A stretch of 64,000 nt of DNA. Source: Prevotella sp. 885 (lineage in GTDB: Bacteria > Bacteroidota > Bacteroidia > Bacteroidales > Bacteroidaceae). The stretch spans positions 49,485-113,484 of the forward strand of contig NZ_NOVE01000006.1 in the NCBI RefSeq assembly GCF_002265625.1, written 5' to 3'. The translations under genes and the position numbers were made by a program. Positions 1 through 9,052 of the stretch are shown here, piece after piece (the first letter of the stretch is position 1; each line of letters starts with the position of its first letter). The notes under the pieces are model-generated. The model saw only the letters and a program-made list of their open reading frames with translations. It was not told the DNA's origin and ran no database searches.

Positions 1-857
1 AGCTGGTCGCTGATGCCGATTACCACACCGCCCTTGGCTGTTCCGTCAAGCTTGGTTATGGCAAGTGACGTAATCTGCGTAACCTGCGAGAACTGCTTGG
101 CCTGCTCAAAGGCGTTCTGTCCTGTACTTCCGTCCAGCACGAGCAATACTTCGTCAGGAGCTTCAGGCAACACTTTCTTCATCACGTCCTTTATCTTCTT
201 CAGCTCGTTCATGAGTCCTACCTTATTGTGGAGACGTCCGGCTGTGTCTATAATTACAACGTCTGCATTATTTGCCTTTGCAGAAGAAAGCGTATCGAAA
301 GCTACGGAAGCGGGATCAGAACCCATCTGCTGCTTGATGACGGGCACTCCCACTCTCTCGCCCCAGATGCATATCTGCTCCACGGCAGCAGCACGGAAAG
401 TGTCGGCAGCTCCGAGATAAACCTTCTTGCCGGCTTTCTTAAACTGGTAAGCCAGCTTGCCGATGGTAGTGGTCTTGCCTACTCCGTTAACACCAACCAC
501 AAGGATGACGTACGGGCGATGGTCAGAGGGAATGTCCCAATCGTCATTCTCACCAGTATTGTTCTCAGTAAGAAGAGCCGCAATTTCGTCACGCATAATG
601 CCGTTAAGTTCCTTTGTGGAGATATACTTGTCGCGAGCCACACGTTCTTCTATACGCTTGATGATCTTCAATGTTGTCTCTACACCTATATCTGACGTGA
701 TAAGGGCTTCCTCAAGATTGTCGAGCACCTCTTCATCTACGGTAGACTTGCCGGTAATGGCACGCGCAATCTTATCAAACACGCTGTGCTTGGTCTTCTC
801 AAGTCCGTTATCGAGGATTTCTTTCTTGTTTTTACTAAAAAGTCCAAATATTCCCAT
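1..857 (-). CDS. ftsY: Signal recognition particle receptor FtsY, C-terminus cut by window edge
   Basis: FtsY is the SRP receptor GTPase that docks ribosome-nascent chain complexes at the inner membrane. Reading the minus strand from the ATG at 857 gives [13 protein letters not shown], a short charged N-terminus, followed by an SRP54-type N domain and the NG GTPase: [15 protein letters not shown] (P-loop), [17 protein letters not shown], and [10 protein letters not shown] close to the window edge. The last 20 or so residues lie outside the window. The acidic A domain of E. coli FtsY is absent, which is usual in this phylum. A TAAGTTTG -7 element (886-879) lies just upstream. Identification is certain from the GTPase motifs. 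Confidence 0.96.
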   Translation of the reverse strand, partial: MGIFGLFSKNKKEILDNGLEKTKHSVFDKIARAITGKSTVDEEVLDNLEEALITSDIGVETTLKIIKRIEERVARDKYISTKELNGIMRDEIAALLTENNTGENDDWDIPSDHRPYVILVVGVNGVGKTTTIGKLAYQFKKAGKKVYLGAADTFRAAAVEQICIWGERVGVPVIKQQMGSDPASVAFDTLSSAKANNADVVIIDTAGRLHNKVGLMNELKKIKDVMKKVLPEAPDEVLLVLDGSTGQNAFEQAKQFSQVTQITSLAITKLDGTAKGGVVIGISDQ

Positions 858-940
858 ATGCGATTTCTAATTATCTTGCAAACTTACATAAATTTGGTGA
901 ATTATTCGCCTGTTTTTTCAAAAAAGTGGTGTATATACAT

Positions 941-975
941 AATAAACGCCGAGAGAATCAGTCCCGGCGTTTATT
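941..975 (-). terminator. Hairpin terminator after the deacetylase gene
   Basis: A perfect 11-bp stem (AATAAACGCCG / CGGCGTTTATT) with a 13-nt loop lies 25 bp downstream of the deacetylase stop and before ftsY. On the minus strand it is followed by T-rich sequence within about 20 nt. It probably ends the GT117-deacetylase transcript. Confidence 0.75.
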
Positions 976-999
976 ATAATTATAAATTTCAGTATTATA

Positions 1000-1611
1000 T
1001 CAATCAAATACCTTGAAAGTGTAGCCTTGGCTTATAAGCCAGTCCAACGATTCTGGGAGTGCCTTATGCAGTTTCTCGATGCTCTTAAGCGAGTCATGGA
1101 AAGTGATGATTGAGCCGTTTCTGGCATATTTCTTCACGTTAGCCACTACATCGTCAGCGGTCATCCACTTCGAATAGTCGCGCGTCACCAGATCCCACAT
1201 CACGATGCGATAACGACGTCGCAGAAACAGATACTCCATGTGTGTCATACATCCGTGTGGAGGTCTGAAGAGATGCGCCTTTATCAGCTCGTTGGCTTTC
1301 TCCGTATCGTCAATATACGTCTTGGTAAGGTGCTTGAAACCTCCAAGATGGTGGAAGGTATGATTGCCCACTTGATGTCCGGCGTCCACTATCTGCTGAT
1401 ATAGGTGCGGATACTTGCGGACATTGTCACCCACCATAAAGAAGGTAGCACGAATGCCATAACGTGCAAGCGTCTGGAGAATGAACGGCGTGGCTTCCGG
1501 TATCGGACCATCATCAAAGGTCAGATATACGGAACGCTCATTGTGATCCATCCTCCAGGTGGCACGTGGGAACAGCCACCTCAACCATATTGCCGGTTGT
1601 TCGATTATCAT
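1000..1611 (-). CDS. Polysaccharide deacetylase (NodB homology domain)
   Basis: This 203-residue protein is a carbohydrate esterase 4 type deacetylase, a metal-dependent enzyme removing N- or O-acetyl groups from a cell-envelope glycan; the substrate cannot be told. It shows TFDDGP (residues near 31-36, catalytic Asp and metal Asp), HTFHH (metal His pair), RPPHG and a late ITFHDS motif, so all NodB motifs are present. No signal peptide is visible; the N-terminus (IIEQPAIWLRWLFP) is hydrophobic and may anchor it. Its ATG overlaps the stop of the GT117 gene by 4 bp (ATGA), so the two are translationally coupled and probably act in the same surface-glycan process. Confidence 0.88.
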   Translation of the reverse strand: MIIEQPAIWLRWLFPRATWRMDHNERSVYLTFDDGPIPEATPFILQTLARYGIRATFFMVGDNVRKYPHLYQQIVDAGHQVGNHTFHHLGGFKHLTKTYIDDTEKANELIKAHLFRPPHGCMTHMEYLFLRRRYRIVMWDLVTRDYSKWMTADDVVANVKKYARNGSIITFHDSLKSIEKLHKALPESLDWLISQGYTFKVFD

Positions 1612-4600
1612 TGGCCTTCGTATATTGCTCCGCCCTTAGACTGATAGATGCTGTAGTACTTGTCCACAGCGTCCATGCGCTTCTTGGCTGATTTCACGTC
1701 AAAGAGCGATGTGATGTCAGAGATGTTCTTAAGAATATACATCTGACGCATCATGCTGTCCTGACACATGTCGAAGCGCGAACCGGTCTGCTGGATGTAG
1801 TAGTCAGCATACTCCTTCTCGCGGTTCCATACCTTGTCGAGCACACGCTTTGCATCTGCCTTCTTTCCAAGGAGAGCGTAAGCCTTTGCGATGTCAGGTG
1901 CTCCAGACATAAACGAAAGCGGAATGTTATACTCAGGAAGCACCTTCTCTGCCTTACGCAGAACCTTCAGCGCCTTGTCGTTCTTACCCTCGGCGATAAG
2001 CTCGAGAGCCAGCTGAGCGAAGAGATGACGATGTGTGAGACACATACGCATTACGGTCTCGTCAATGTAGAGTCCGGGCGTTTCCAGACCGCCGAACTTG
2101 AAGCGGTTCATGACATTATTATATGTCTTCTCCGTATCAAAGTTGCGAACGCCGGGGTTGCGTGTGGTGAATGGTGTGATGCGGTAAGCAAGACCCTCCT
2201 GCACGAAGTTGTCGCCAAGGTTCATATAGTTGTCCGAACCTACGGTTGTTGCTACGTAAAGAGGACGCTTCCAATTACACTCGGCAAGCATCTCAAGCAT
2301 CATAAGGTCGTTCTTGTAGAGTGCTCTCTTGCCTGCCAACGAGATGACCATTCGGTCAGGTATGGTGTCGCTTGCCATCATCATGCCGCTACGACGAACA
2401 GCATCCTTGTCAATGGTGATGTATACGGTATCGGTCGGGATGACGTGCATGTCAGCATCCTTTGAGCGAACCCAATACTTCATGATGTTCTTCAGCTCGA
2501 ATGGTGAGCTACCGAACTGCTCGGCTGCTTCCTTCGGGTGCTCGGCATAGAAGCTGAGAACCTGCTGCTTGAGCGACGGATTCACCTCCACGTAGTCGTT
2601 GGTGCCTGAGCAGAAATCAATACGCGGCCATGTGATAGGCACAGAGGGCGAATCGTATGCCGGACGTTTCATCTGGTCAATATACCAGTCGGTCTGGAGA
2701 TAACTCAAGTTGCAGACGCGGGCATCTGTACGCACGCCTTCCACCTCCTGATTATACCAAAGCGGGAACGTATCGTTGTCGCCGTTGGTGAAGATAATCG
2801 GATTGCCCTTATCCTGCAGGGTATTGAGATAGTTCTGACCGAAGTCGCGACATGTGTATCTGCCGCTACGGTCATGATCGTCCCAAGTCTGTGAAGCCAT
2901 CTGCACAGGTACGGCGAGGCATGCCACGCCTACGACAGCAGCTACTGCCACGTCATTGCCCTTAAGCTTCTTCTTCAGAAGGTCATAAATGGCGAGCACT
3001 CCGAGACCACACCAGATAGCATAAGCGTAGAACGAACCTGCATAAGCATAGTCGCGCTCGCGTGGCTGCTGAGGTGTCTGATTCAGGTAGAGGACGATGG
3101 CAAGACCTGTCATAAAGAACAGGAAGAACACCACCCAGAACTGGCGGATTCCTCTGCGTCCACGCCATGCCTGCCAGAAGAGTCCGACAAGACCCAAGAT
3201 AAGCGGCAAGCAATAGAAGACATTGTGTCCCTTGTTGGCCTTAAGGTCAGAAGGCATCTTGCTTTGGTCGCCGAGCATCCAGTTGTCGATAAACGAAATA
3301 CCGGTAATCCAGTTGCCATGCTCAGGTTCTCCCGAACCCTGAAGGTCGTTCTGACGTCCTGCAAAGTTCCACATAAAGTATCTCCAGTACATGAAGTTGC
3401 ATTGGTAAGAGAGGAAGAAGCGGAGGTTCTCCCATTGTGTCGGTACCTTTACGATAACGTCTTCGCCGCAACGGTCATAATGCACCTCATTGCCCTTCAC
3501 ACCGCCAAGCCAGCTTTCATAAGCCTGAGCGTGTGCCGAGCTGTGCATACGCGGGAACAACATGTTCTGTGCATAGACGAGCTTATCCTTGTGCGAAACT
3601 ATGAAGTAAGAGTCTTTCTCCGTGTCGCTGGCCTTCTCCTTACGCTGCCAGATCGGGGCACCCTCTGTACGCTTGGGCACACACATGTTGCCGTCAACAT
3701 CGAATGCCACCTGCGACGTGTAAGCCTGTCCGTAGAGCAACGGAGAGTCGCCATACTGGTCGCGGCTGAGGTATGAGCCGAGTGTGAATACGTCCTCAGG
3801 CGAGTTCTGGTCCATCGGAGGATTGGCAGAAGAGCGGATAACGATTACTGCATAGCTGGAATAGCCGATCATAAGCATCAGCAAGCAGAGGAGCGTGGTG
3901 TTTTTGAAGCGTGCGCTGACGTAAGACACCATCTTCTTGTCCACCTTCTTGCGGTAGTTAAGACCGAGATACAAGGCTACGAGAATCAGTACACCCACAA
4001 TACCTGCTCCCCAGCCAAGGCCGCGGAACGGAATGCCGAGCATACCTACAGACAACACGAACGCCAGGTTCTGACGCTTGAAGTTACGGTCTGTATATGA
4101 CTCCCAGATTGCCCAGATGACGATAGCAACAAGGAGGATGATATAGATGATCTCGCCCGTATTGAACGGACAGCTAAGCACATTGACAAACAACAGCTCA
4201 AACCAGCCTGCAACATTGATGATGCCCGGCACAACGCCGTAGAGCACGCCTGCAACGATGACGAAACTGGCTGCCAATGCCAACAAAGAACCCTTCAGTT
4301 CGATGTTCGGGAACTTGCGATAGCAATAGACGAGGACAATGGCGGGGATGCACAGCAAGTTGAGCAGGTGCACACCGATGGAGAGTCCGGTCATATAGGC
4401 TATAAGCACAAGCCAGCGGTCGCTATGAGGCTCGTCTGCATGGTCTTCCCACTTCAGGATCAGCCAGAACACGATGGCTGTGAAAGCTGACGAATAAGCA
4501 TACACCTCTCCTTCTACAGCTGAGAACCAGAATGTGTCAGAGAATGTATAGATAAGCGCTCCCACAAGTCCGGATGCCTGAATGGCAATGAGCTTTCCTG

Positions 4601-4940
4601 TTGTAAGATCCTCCCAGTCACGAAGGATGAGCTTGCGTGCAAGGTGGGTGATACTCCAGAATAGGAACAGAATGGTTGTGGCGCTAAGAAGCGCACTCAT
4701 GGTATTGACCATTCGGGCCACCTGCGACGGATCACTTGCCAACTGTGAGAAGAGGTTGGCGGTAAGCATAAAGAACGGTGCTCCAGGCGGATGGCCCACC
4801 TCCAACTTGTAACCAGTAGTAATAAACTCAGGACAGTCCCAGAAACTGGCTGTCGGCTCAATTGTGGAACAATACACGAAGGCGGCGACGAAAAACGTCA
4901 GCCATCCAAGCACATTGTTCACTAAATTGTACTGTTTCAT
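1608..4940 (-). CDS. DUF2723 / GT117-family polytopic membrane protein
   Basis: This 1110-residue protein has an N-terminal membrane part with a dozen or so hydrophobic segments (residues about 10-390 and 600-690) and a soluble C-terminal region that ends in helical, TPR-like repeats (ALKVLRKAEKVLP, ALLGKKADAKRVLDKVW). The N-terminus (SFWDCPEFITTGYKLEVGHPPGAPFF) carries the conserved D and E with the GHPPGAP motif seen in DUF2723 proteins, a family assigned to glycosyltransferase GT117 and related to TMEM260-type O-mannosyltransferases. By family it is expected to transfer a sugar from a lipid carrier on the periplasmic side; donor and acceptor are unknown. It is the first gene of a two-gene unit with the deacetylase. 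Confidence 0.88.
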   Translation of the reverse strand: MKQYNLVNNVLGWLTFFVAAFVYCSTIEPTASFWDCPEFITTGYKLEVGHPPGAPFFMLTANLFSQLASDPSQVARMVNTMSALLSATTILFLFWSITHLARKLILRDWEDLTTGKLIAIQASGLVGALIYTFSDTFWFSAVEGEVYAYSSAFTAIVFWLILKWEDHADEPHSDRWLVLIAYMTGLSIGVHLLNLLCIPAIVLVYCYRKFPNIELKGSLLALAASFVIVAGVLYGVVPGIINVAGWFELLFVNVLSCPFNTGEIIYIILLVAIVIWAIWESYTDRNFKRQNLAFVLSVGMLGIPFRGLGWGAGIVGVLILVALYLGLNYRKKVDKKMVSYVSARFKNTTLLCLLMLMIGYSSYAVIVIRSSANPPMDQNSPEDVFTLGSYLSRDQYGDSPLLYGQAYTSQVAFDVDGNMCVPKRTEGAPIWQRKEKASDTEKDSYFIVSHKDKLVYAQNMLFPRMHSSAHAQAYESWLGGVKGNEVHYDRCGEDVIVKVPTQWENLRFFLSYQCNFMYWRYFMWNFAGRQNDLQGSGEPEHGNWITGISFIDNWMLGDQSKMPSDLKANKGHNVFYCLPLILGLVGLFWQAWRGRRGIRQFWVVFFLFFMTGLAIVLYLNQTPQQPRERDYAYAGSFYAYAIWCGLGVLAIYDLLKKKLKGNDVAVAAVVGVACLAVPVQMASQTWDDHDRSGRYTCRDFGQNYLNTLQDKGNPIIFTNGDNDTFPLWYNQEVEGVRTDARVCNLSYLQTDWYIDQMKRPAYDSPSVPITWPRIDFCSGTNDYVEVNPSLKQQVLSFYAEHPKEAAEQFGSSPFELKNIMKYWVRSKDADMHVIPTDTVYITIDKDAVRRSGMMMASDTIPDRMVISLAGKRALYKNDLMMLEMLAECNWKRPLYVATTVGSDNYMNLGDNFVQEGLAYRITPFTTRNPGVRNFDTEKTYNNVMNRFKFGGLETPGLYIDETVMRMCLTHRHLFAQLALELIAEGKNDKALKVLRKAEKVLPEYNIPLSFMSGAPDIAKAYALLGKKADAKRVLDKVWNREKEYADYYIQQTGSRFDMCQDSMMRQMYILKNISDITSLFDVKSAKKRMDAVDKYYSIYQSKGGAIYEGQ

Positions 4941-4990
4941 TTAAGTGTTATAAAAAGAAATTGTTTATATTCTGTCGTATGTATTAGATG

Positions 4991-4998
4991 CAAAGTTA
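4991..4998 (-). promoter_or_regulatory. Probable -7 element for the GT117-deacetylase operon
   Basis: On the minus strand TAACTTTG matches the Bacteroidetes -7 consensus TAnnTTTG about 50 bp before the GT117 start. No clear TTTG is found at the right distance upstream, so this is a half match. Confidence 0.4.
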
Positions 4999-5061
4999 CA
5001 AAAATATCGTTAAAGGGTATTGGCTTACATATAGAGTTAATAAATTTTAGCACATAAAAAA

Positions 5062-5105
5062 GCGGATGCCGACAGATTGTCTATTGTCAATCCGTCAGCA
5101 TCCGT
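5062..5105 (-). terminator. Rho-independent terminator after rubrerythrin
   Basis: A long hairpin (CGGATGC-C-GAC-A-GATTG paired with CAATC-C-GTC-A-GCATCCG, two symmetric mismatches) is followed on the minus strand by TTTTTT. It lies about 60 bp downstream of the rubrerythrin stop. Confidence 0.85.
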
Positions 5106-5164
5106 TATAAAAATCTCGTCATTTCCCGGCGCAAGAATGACGCCAAGAAAGCCTTAGAGTGTGA

Positions 5165-5725
5165 TTACTCGCCGAAGTAACGCTTGTAAAGGCCCATGAA
5201 GCCTGCGCAATGGCGAGCCTCGTCCTTAGCCATCTCGTGTACGGTGTCGTGTGTGGCGTCCATACCGGCAGCCTTAGCGTTCTTTGCAATTCTGAACTTA
5301 TCCTCGCAAGCTCCGCGCTCTGCTGCGATACGAGCAGCAAGGTTAGCCTTTGTGTCGCTCAATACGTCGCCGAGAAGCTCAGCGAACTTGCTGGCATGCT
5401 CAGCCTCCTCAAAAGCGTAGCGCTTGTAAGCCTCAGCAATCTCAGGATAGCCCTCGCGGTCAGCCTGGCGGCTCATAGCGAGATACATACCAACCTCACC
5501 ACACTCACCATGGAAGTGAGTCTCAAGATCCTTGATCATCTCCTCTGTGGCACCCTCCATACGGGCAGCGCCAAGGGTATGAACAGTTGCGAAAGCGGGA
5601 CCCTCAGTCGGGTCGTTCAGCTCCTGGAACTTGCTCTTGGGAGCCTTGCAGATCGGACACTTCTCGGGAGCCTCTGTTCCCTCATAGATGTAACCACAAA
5701 CTGTGCAAATAAATTTCTTCTTCAT
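5165..5725 (-). CDS. Reverse rubrerythrin (rubredoxin domain at the N-terminus)
   Basis: This 186-residue non-haem diiron peroxidase would reduce hydrogen peroxide in an anaerobe, taking electrons from NAD(P)H through redox partners. The rubredoxin Fe(SCys)4 site is at the N-terminus (C7, C10, C23, C26: CTVCGY and CPIC), then the ferritin-like four-helix domain with [25 protein letters not shown] and DEARHCAGF supplying the diiron ligands. Classical rubrerythrin has the opposite domain order, so this is the revRbr type. The ATG at 5725 was preferred over an in-frame upstream ATG because [10 protein letters not shown] fits family N-termini and the longer version would run into perR. It lies 35 bp after perR, so it is probably co-transcribed and PerR-regulated. 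Confidence 0.93.
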   Translation of the reverse strand: MKKKFICTVCGYIYEGTEAPEKCPICKAPKSKFQELNDPTEGPAFATVHTLGAARMEGATEEMIKDLETHFHGECGEVGMYLAMSRQADREGYPEIAEAYKRYAFEEAEHASKFAELLGDVLSDTKANLAARIAAERGACEDKFRIAKNAKAAGMDATHDTVHEMAKDEARHCAGFMGLYKRYFGE

Positions 5726-5760
5726 AATGCTAAATGTTTTGTATATTAATAATGTTATTG

Positions 5761-6198
5761 TTATTTTACTTCGTCGGAAGAAGCTGCTTCTTCCAGACAT
5801 TCGTTACATATTCCTTTATAATAGAGCTGCACGTCCGTGACCTTATGCCCGGCTATAGAGTCCTGCTTCAGGAGGGGCGACACTTCGTCGAAGATGTCAT
5901 ACACCTTGTTGCACTTGGTGCAGTAAAAGTGGGCATGCGCCGATATATCACCGTCATAACATACACGATGTTCGTTGATGGTTATCATTTGCGCGGCATC
6001 GTTTTCTGCAAACAAACGTAGCGTATTGTAAACCGTCGTGCGACTCAGCGTAGGAATCTTCGAGCACAAGCCGCGATACACATCGTCCACCGTAGGATGG
6101 GTTGCATGAGTAAGCAGATATTGCATGATGGCAAGGCGCTGTACAGAAGGCTTGATTCCATGATCTGTAAGTCTTGTGTAGGCTTCTTTCTGTTTCAT
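5761..6198 (-). CDS. perR: Fur-family peroxide regulator, PerR-like
   Basis: This 145-residue metalloregulator has a winged helix ([13 protein letters not shown] recognition helix), the dimerisation domain with HAHFYCTKC, and two CxxC pairs (CTKC, CNEC) for structural zinc. At the position where Fur has Glu in the regulatory metal site it reads CYDGD, and an Asp there is characteristic of PerR rather than Fur. PerR uses iron-catalysed histidine oxidation to sense peroxide and derepress defence genes. The next gene is a rubrerythrin, a standard PerR target. The start at 6198 is chosen because the upstream in-frame extension crosses the predicted promoter. Confidence 0.88.
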   Translation of the reverse strand: MKQKEAYTRLTDHGIKPSVQRLAIMQYLLTHATHPTVDDVYRGLCSKIPTLSRTTVYNTLRLFAENDAAQMITINEHRVCYDGDISAHAHFYCTKCNKVYDIFDEVSPLLKQDSIAGHKVTDVQLYYKGICNECLEEAASSDEVK

Positions 6199-6225
6199 CT
6201 CATTCACTTTTTCTATTTCACATTG

Positions 6226-6257
6226 CAAAGGTAAGCATTTATATTTTACCGTGCAAG
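6226..6257 (-). promoter_or_regulatory. Predicted promoter of perR-rubrerythrin
   Basis: On the minus strand TACCTTTG (6233-6226) is a perfect -7 match, with CTTG (6257-6254, one mismatch to TTTG) 20 bp upstream. The start codon at 6198 is about 28 bp downstream. A 10-bp palindrome AACAATTGTT sits further upstream at 6291-6300. Confidence 0.65.
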
Positions 6258-6359
6258 TAAAAGTTGGAAAAATTACAAAGTTTAAAGTGTAACAATTGTT
6301 AAACAATAGTTGTATTCCTTATTATATATAGCAGACCAATGGCTTTACATAATACACGA

Positions 6360-6414
6360 AAAGACCATAAAAGCCAAGGACAAAGTGTATTAGCCTTGAT
6401 TTTTTATGGTCTTT
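6360..6414 (-). terminator. Terminator after the zinc-ribbon gene
   Basis: A 13-bp perfect stem (AAAGACCATAAAA / TTTTATGGTCTTT) encloses an inner CAAGG/CCTTG stem. It sits 24 bp downstream of the zinc-ribbon protein stop and before the perR promoter, so it insulates the two units. Confidence 0.8.
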
Positions 6415-6438
6415 CCTTTATATATTGCCATGTATCTC

Positions 6439-7545
6439 CTACTCCAGCAACTTCACCATGTTAAGATCCGTTATCTTGCCGTCGGGATTTATCTTTGCCG
6501 AAATGCGATACTTGTTCTGCACATTTGTGCCGTCTGTATGCGACACGTTCTGACCTGCCGTAAAGCTTACGCTATACTCATATTGTCCGTCGCCCACCTC
6601 CTTCTTGTTGATGGTATAGTCACCTACAGTACTCCAGTCCATTGACGCAATATCCGTCTTATAGATTTTGTGCAAGAATGTCACTACGTCGTTTCGTGTG
6701 GCGTTGGTCTTGCCAAGGAACGAATTGATGAGCGAACCGAATGCGCTTGTTACGGCATCCTCGTCCTTGTTGTTGATACTGCTGAAGAACGAGTCGAAAA
6801 TGCTCCTTACCATCAGTTTGTCCTCTGGCTGCACGGTCTTGGCATTGATGCCCTTTATGTTCTGGTTGGCCTCATCCACGTGCTCTCCGTCAGCATGCTG
6901 CTCCAGGTAGGTTTCCATAGCCTCCACGGTATTGGCAGCCTGTGCGGCAGCCCAGTCGATGGAGTCAATCTTATGTATGGCGAGCGACTTGAAGGGCGAG
7001 TCGGGATGCTGCTCAAGATATTGTTCAAGTGCCGACTTCGAACCGCTTACCAAGGCGTTGGTCCATTCCTCGTCCGACTGCTTCAGTTCTGAAAGATGCT
7101 TTTCCATATTCTGGATGTGCTCCTCTGAGGCTTCGTCCATATAGGTGTCGAGATAGTTCTGCACCACCTGCACGTCCGTGCTCGAGAGGGCGTACTCGTA
7201 AGCCTGATTCTCGCGCTCCACGCTCGACTGATGATAGAAGAAGTAGCAGATGCCACCTATCAGCAAGGCGGCAAACACAGCCACGGCTGCTACCAGAAGA
7301 TTGTTTCGCTTCGTCGGCGTCGTCATATTTTCCGTGACAGTCGCAGACGTATTTATGCCAGCGTTTTCGGTTTGTCCATTGGTTGGATGTCCGCATTTCG
7401 GACATGCGGGCTGATCTTTGAAGTAAACCTGTCCACAAGCAGGACATTTCGTCAGTTTGTCTTTGATAGCCACGCCGCACGACGGACAGTATGGAGCCTG
7501 GTCGCTAATCTCATGACCACACTCCGGACATTTAATCATTGCCAT
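6439..7545 (-). CDS. Double zinc-ribbon membrane protein of unknown function
   Basis: This 368-residue protein starts with two zinc ribbons (C6/C9/C20/C23 and C34/C37/C48/C51, each CPxCG). A Thr/Asn-rich linker and one transmembrane helix (about residues 82-104) follow, then an extracytoplasmic helical region with short repeats (LDTYMDEASEEH, LEQHPDSPFKS, LEQHADGEHVDE) and a C-terminal NTF2/SnoaL-like stretch (LMVRSIFDSFFSSINNKDEDAVTSAF). The ribbons face the cytoplasm if topology is the usual one for such proteins. No catalytic signature is visible. It is a single-gene unit with its own terminator. Function is not assigned. Confidence 0.8.
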   Translation of the reverse strand: MAMIKCPECGHEISDQAPYCPSCGVAIKDKLTKCPACGQVYFKDQPACPKCGHPTNGQTENAGINTSATVTENMTTPTKRNNLLVAAVAVFAALLIGGICYFFYHQSSVERENQAYEYALSSTDVQVVQNYLDTYMDEASEEHIQNMEKHLSELKQSDEEWTNALVSGSKSALEQYLEQHPDSPFKSLAIHKIDSIDWAAAQAANTVEAMETYLEQHADGEHVDEANQNIKGINAKTVQPEDKLMVRSIFDSFFSSINNKDEDAVTSAFGSLINSFLGKTNATRNDVVTFLHKIYKTDIASMDWSTVGDYTINKKEVGDGQYEYSVSFTAGQNVSHTDGTNVQNKYRISAKINPDGKITDLNMVKLLE

Positions 7546-7606
7546 ATATATGTATGTATTGTTGTGATAATTCGTGTTAATCTATCTTTTGTAACATCAC
7601 GCCCCG

Positions 7607-8314
7607 TCAATGATGTATGAAGCGTATCTCCCTCAGACTATGCCGTCCCACAAATCGGCTCTTGTCCACATATCCGTTTATTCCGTCGATGTGTCCCTTT
7701 CCCGTATACTGCCAGATGATGTAGTCGGCATCGTCGTTAAGCACCGGCATACGTGATGAGTATTGGGCTATCATCAGCTTATATCCCCTCAGCTTTCCAG
7801 AGAGATAGTTGTTGTAGAAGTTGGTGCCGGTATAAACCAGAGGTTTCTGCTTATAAGCCTTCTCCACCATGTGAAGGAATGTGAGAAGGGAGTCGCAGAA
7901 CTCGTCTGTGGACATTCCCTGCTTCATCTCCACGTCAATCATCGGAATAAGATCCTGCTCCTTCGGACGGCATTGTGTCATGAAGTTCTGCAATTGCTTG
8001 GTAAGGTCTGTCTTCGGACGGAAGAAATGGTAAGAGCCCACCTTCAGTCCGTAACTGTGCGCCGTCTGTATGTTCTGCTCGAATCGGCTGTCTATTCTGT
8101 CGCCACCTTCCGTGGCTTTGATGTATACGAATGCCATCTTGGTGTTGTTGCCGATTGTCTCCCAGAACACGTCTCTCTGATAGTGACTGATGTCTATGCC
8201 ATGGATGTGAGAGCAAGTGTCCTCACATTCCACCAAAGAGTTCTGCGCAAAAAAAGGCGTGGACAACAGCACGCCAAGTAAAACAAGTATATTTCGTTTA
8301 ATAAAATTTTTCAT
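7607..8314 (-). CDS. Secreted GH25 lysozyme (muramidase)
   Basis: This 235-residue protein begins with a signal peptide (MKNFIKRNILVLLGVLLSTP, cleavage near AQN) and a glycoside hydrolase family 25 domain: GIDISHYQ (first catalytic-site Asp), YIKATEGG, GSYHFFRP, MIDVEM (DxE catalytic pair) and a C-terminal IIWQYTGKGHIDGI. GH25 enzymes cut the MurNAc-GlcNAc bond of peptidoglycan. The start at 8314 is chosen because the predicted promoter -7 element lies at 8320-8327, inside a longer in-frame extension. Role may be wall turnover or attack on neighbours; the sequence does not decide. Confidence 0.92.
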   Translation of the reverse strand: MKNFIKRNILVLLGVLLSTPFFAQNSLVECEDTCSHIHGIDISHYQRDVFWETIGNNTKMAFVYIKATEGGDRIDSRFEQNIQTAHSYGLKVGSYHFFRPKTDLTKQLQNFMTQCRPKEQDLIPMIDVEMKQGMSTDEFCDSLLTFLHMVEKAYKQKPLVYTGTNFYNNYLSGKLRGYKLMIAQYSSRMPVLNDDADYIIWQYTGKGHIDGINGYVDKSRFVGRHSLREIRFIHH

Positions 8315-8319
8315 AATTG

Positions 8320-8350
8320 CAAAGGTACTGCAATTTGGAGAGACCACAAA
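8320..8350 (-). promoter_or_regulatory. Promoter of the GH25 lysozyme gene
   Basis: On the minus strand TTTG (8350-8347), 19 bp, TACCTTTG (8327-8320): a full match to the Bacteroidetes promoter. The transcript would begin almost at the ATG, leaving a very short or absent leader. Confidence 0.75.
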
Positions 8351-8407
8351 GAATAATTGTCAACTTTCCAAAATTTTATGATTTTTTTATTGACAGTAAG
8401 TAGAGTT

Positions 8408-8473
8408 GCAGTTCATTGCTCATAAAATGGCTCATTACGATTGATAAAGTGGCTCATTACGATTGAAAAACGT
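8408..8473 (+). repeat. Left block of three 22-bp tandem phrases
   Basis: Three units of exactly 22 bp start at 8408, 8430 and 8452. The second and third share GCTCATTACGATTGA; the first is diverged but keeps the ATAAAATG-like end. Related units in the same orientation recur at 9053-9118, so the blocks bracket the inverted-repeat core between them. Confidence 0.8.
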
Positions 8474-8801
8474 AAGCGTATCGTTTTGATGCAATCATAT
8501 CATTGAGATTTTTTCATGTGACAAAGGTAAAGGAATGAATGATTATGAGCTTACAAATAGGCTGCAAGGTGGCAACAACGAAATTTTTCGACCGAGAAAA
8601 GATTTCAAGCAGCCATCAAGAGATAAACGATTCGAAGAAAACTGACCTTGAAATACAAGCACAATGGGAGTTCTGAACCCTGAAACATACAGCAGGAAGC
8701 GAAAAATAAGTAGTATTACTGGAATTTCCGACTTCAACTGTCACACACAGCAACATAACAACCCCTTGATTATCAGCCTTTTAAAGAAAAGAAAGACACG
8801 T

Positions 8802-8979
8802 TTATTCCAGTTATTCCAGTTATTCCAATTAATTTTAAAGCACATCCATCCCCTCTCTTTTATATATATATTATATATATAATTAATTAATAATCAATAA
8901 GTTATAGAGTTCTTAAAAAGGGGGTTAGCGTTTTTCACACCATTATTTTTAATTGGAAGAACTGGAATAACTGGAATAA
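8802..8979. repeat. 31-bp inverted repeat made of 9-bp periodic units around an AT palindrome
   Basis: Left arm 8802-8832 and right arm 8949-8979 are inverted complements with one mismatch in 31. Each arm is itself built of 9-bp units (TTATTCCAG on the left; CTGGAATAA on the right, with one more partial unit to 8985). Between the arms lies a run of alternating TA (8861-8880) and AATTAATTAATAAT. Confidence 0.9.
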
Positions 8980-9052
8980 CTGGAACGTCAAAGCCAACAC
9001 AACTTTCCCTCTAAAAGGCCACTCTCATTTCTCCATCAAGCATGTCTTGGTA

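Noticed and set aside
8543..8882. Two short open frames in the 8.35-9.19 kb gap (64 and 72 codons)
   Set aside because: They have no domain resemblance and no promoter or ribosome site, and the second runs through the periodic repeat arm.
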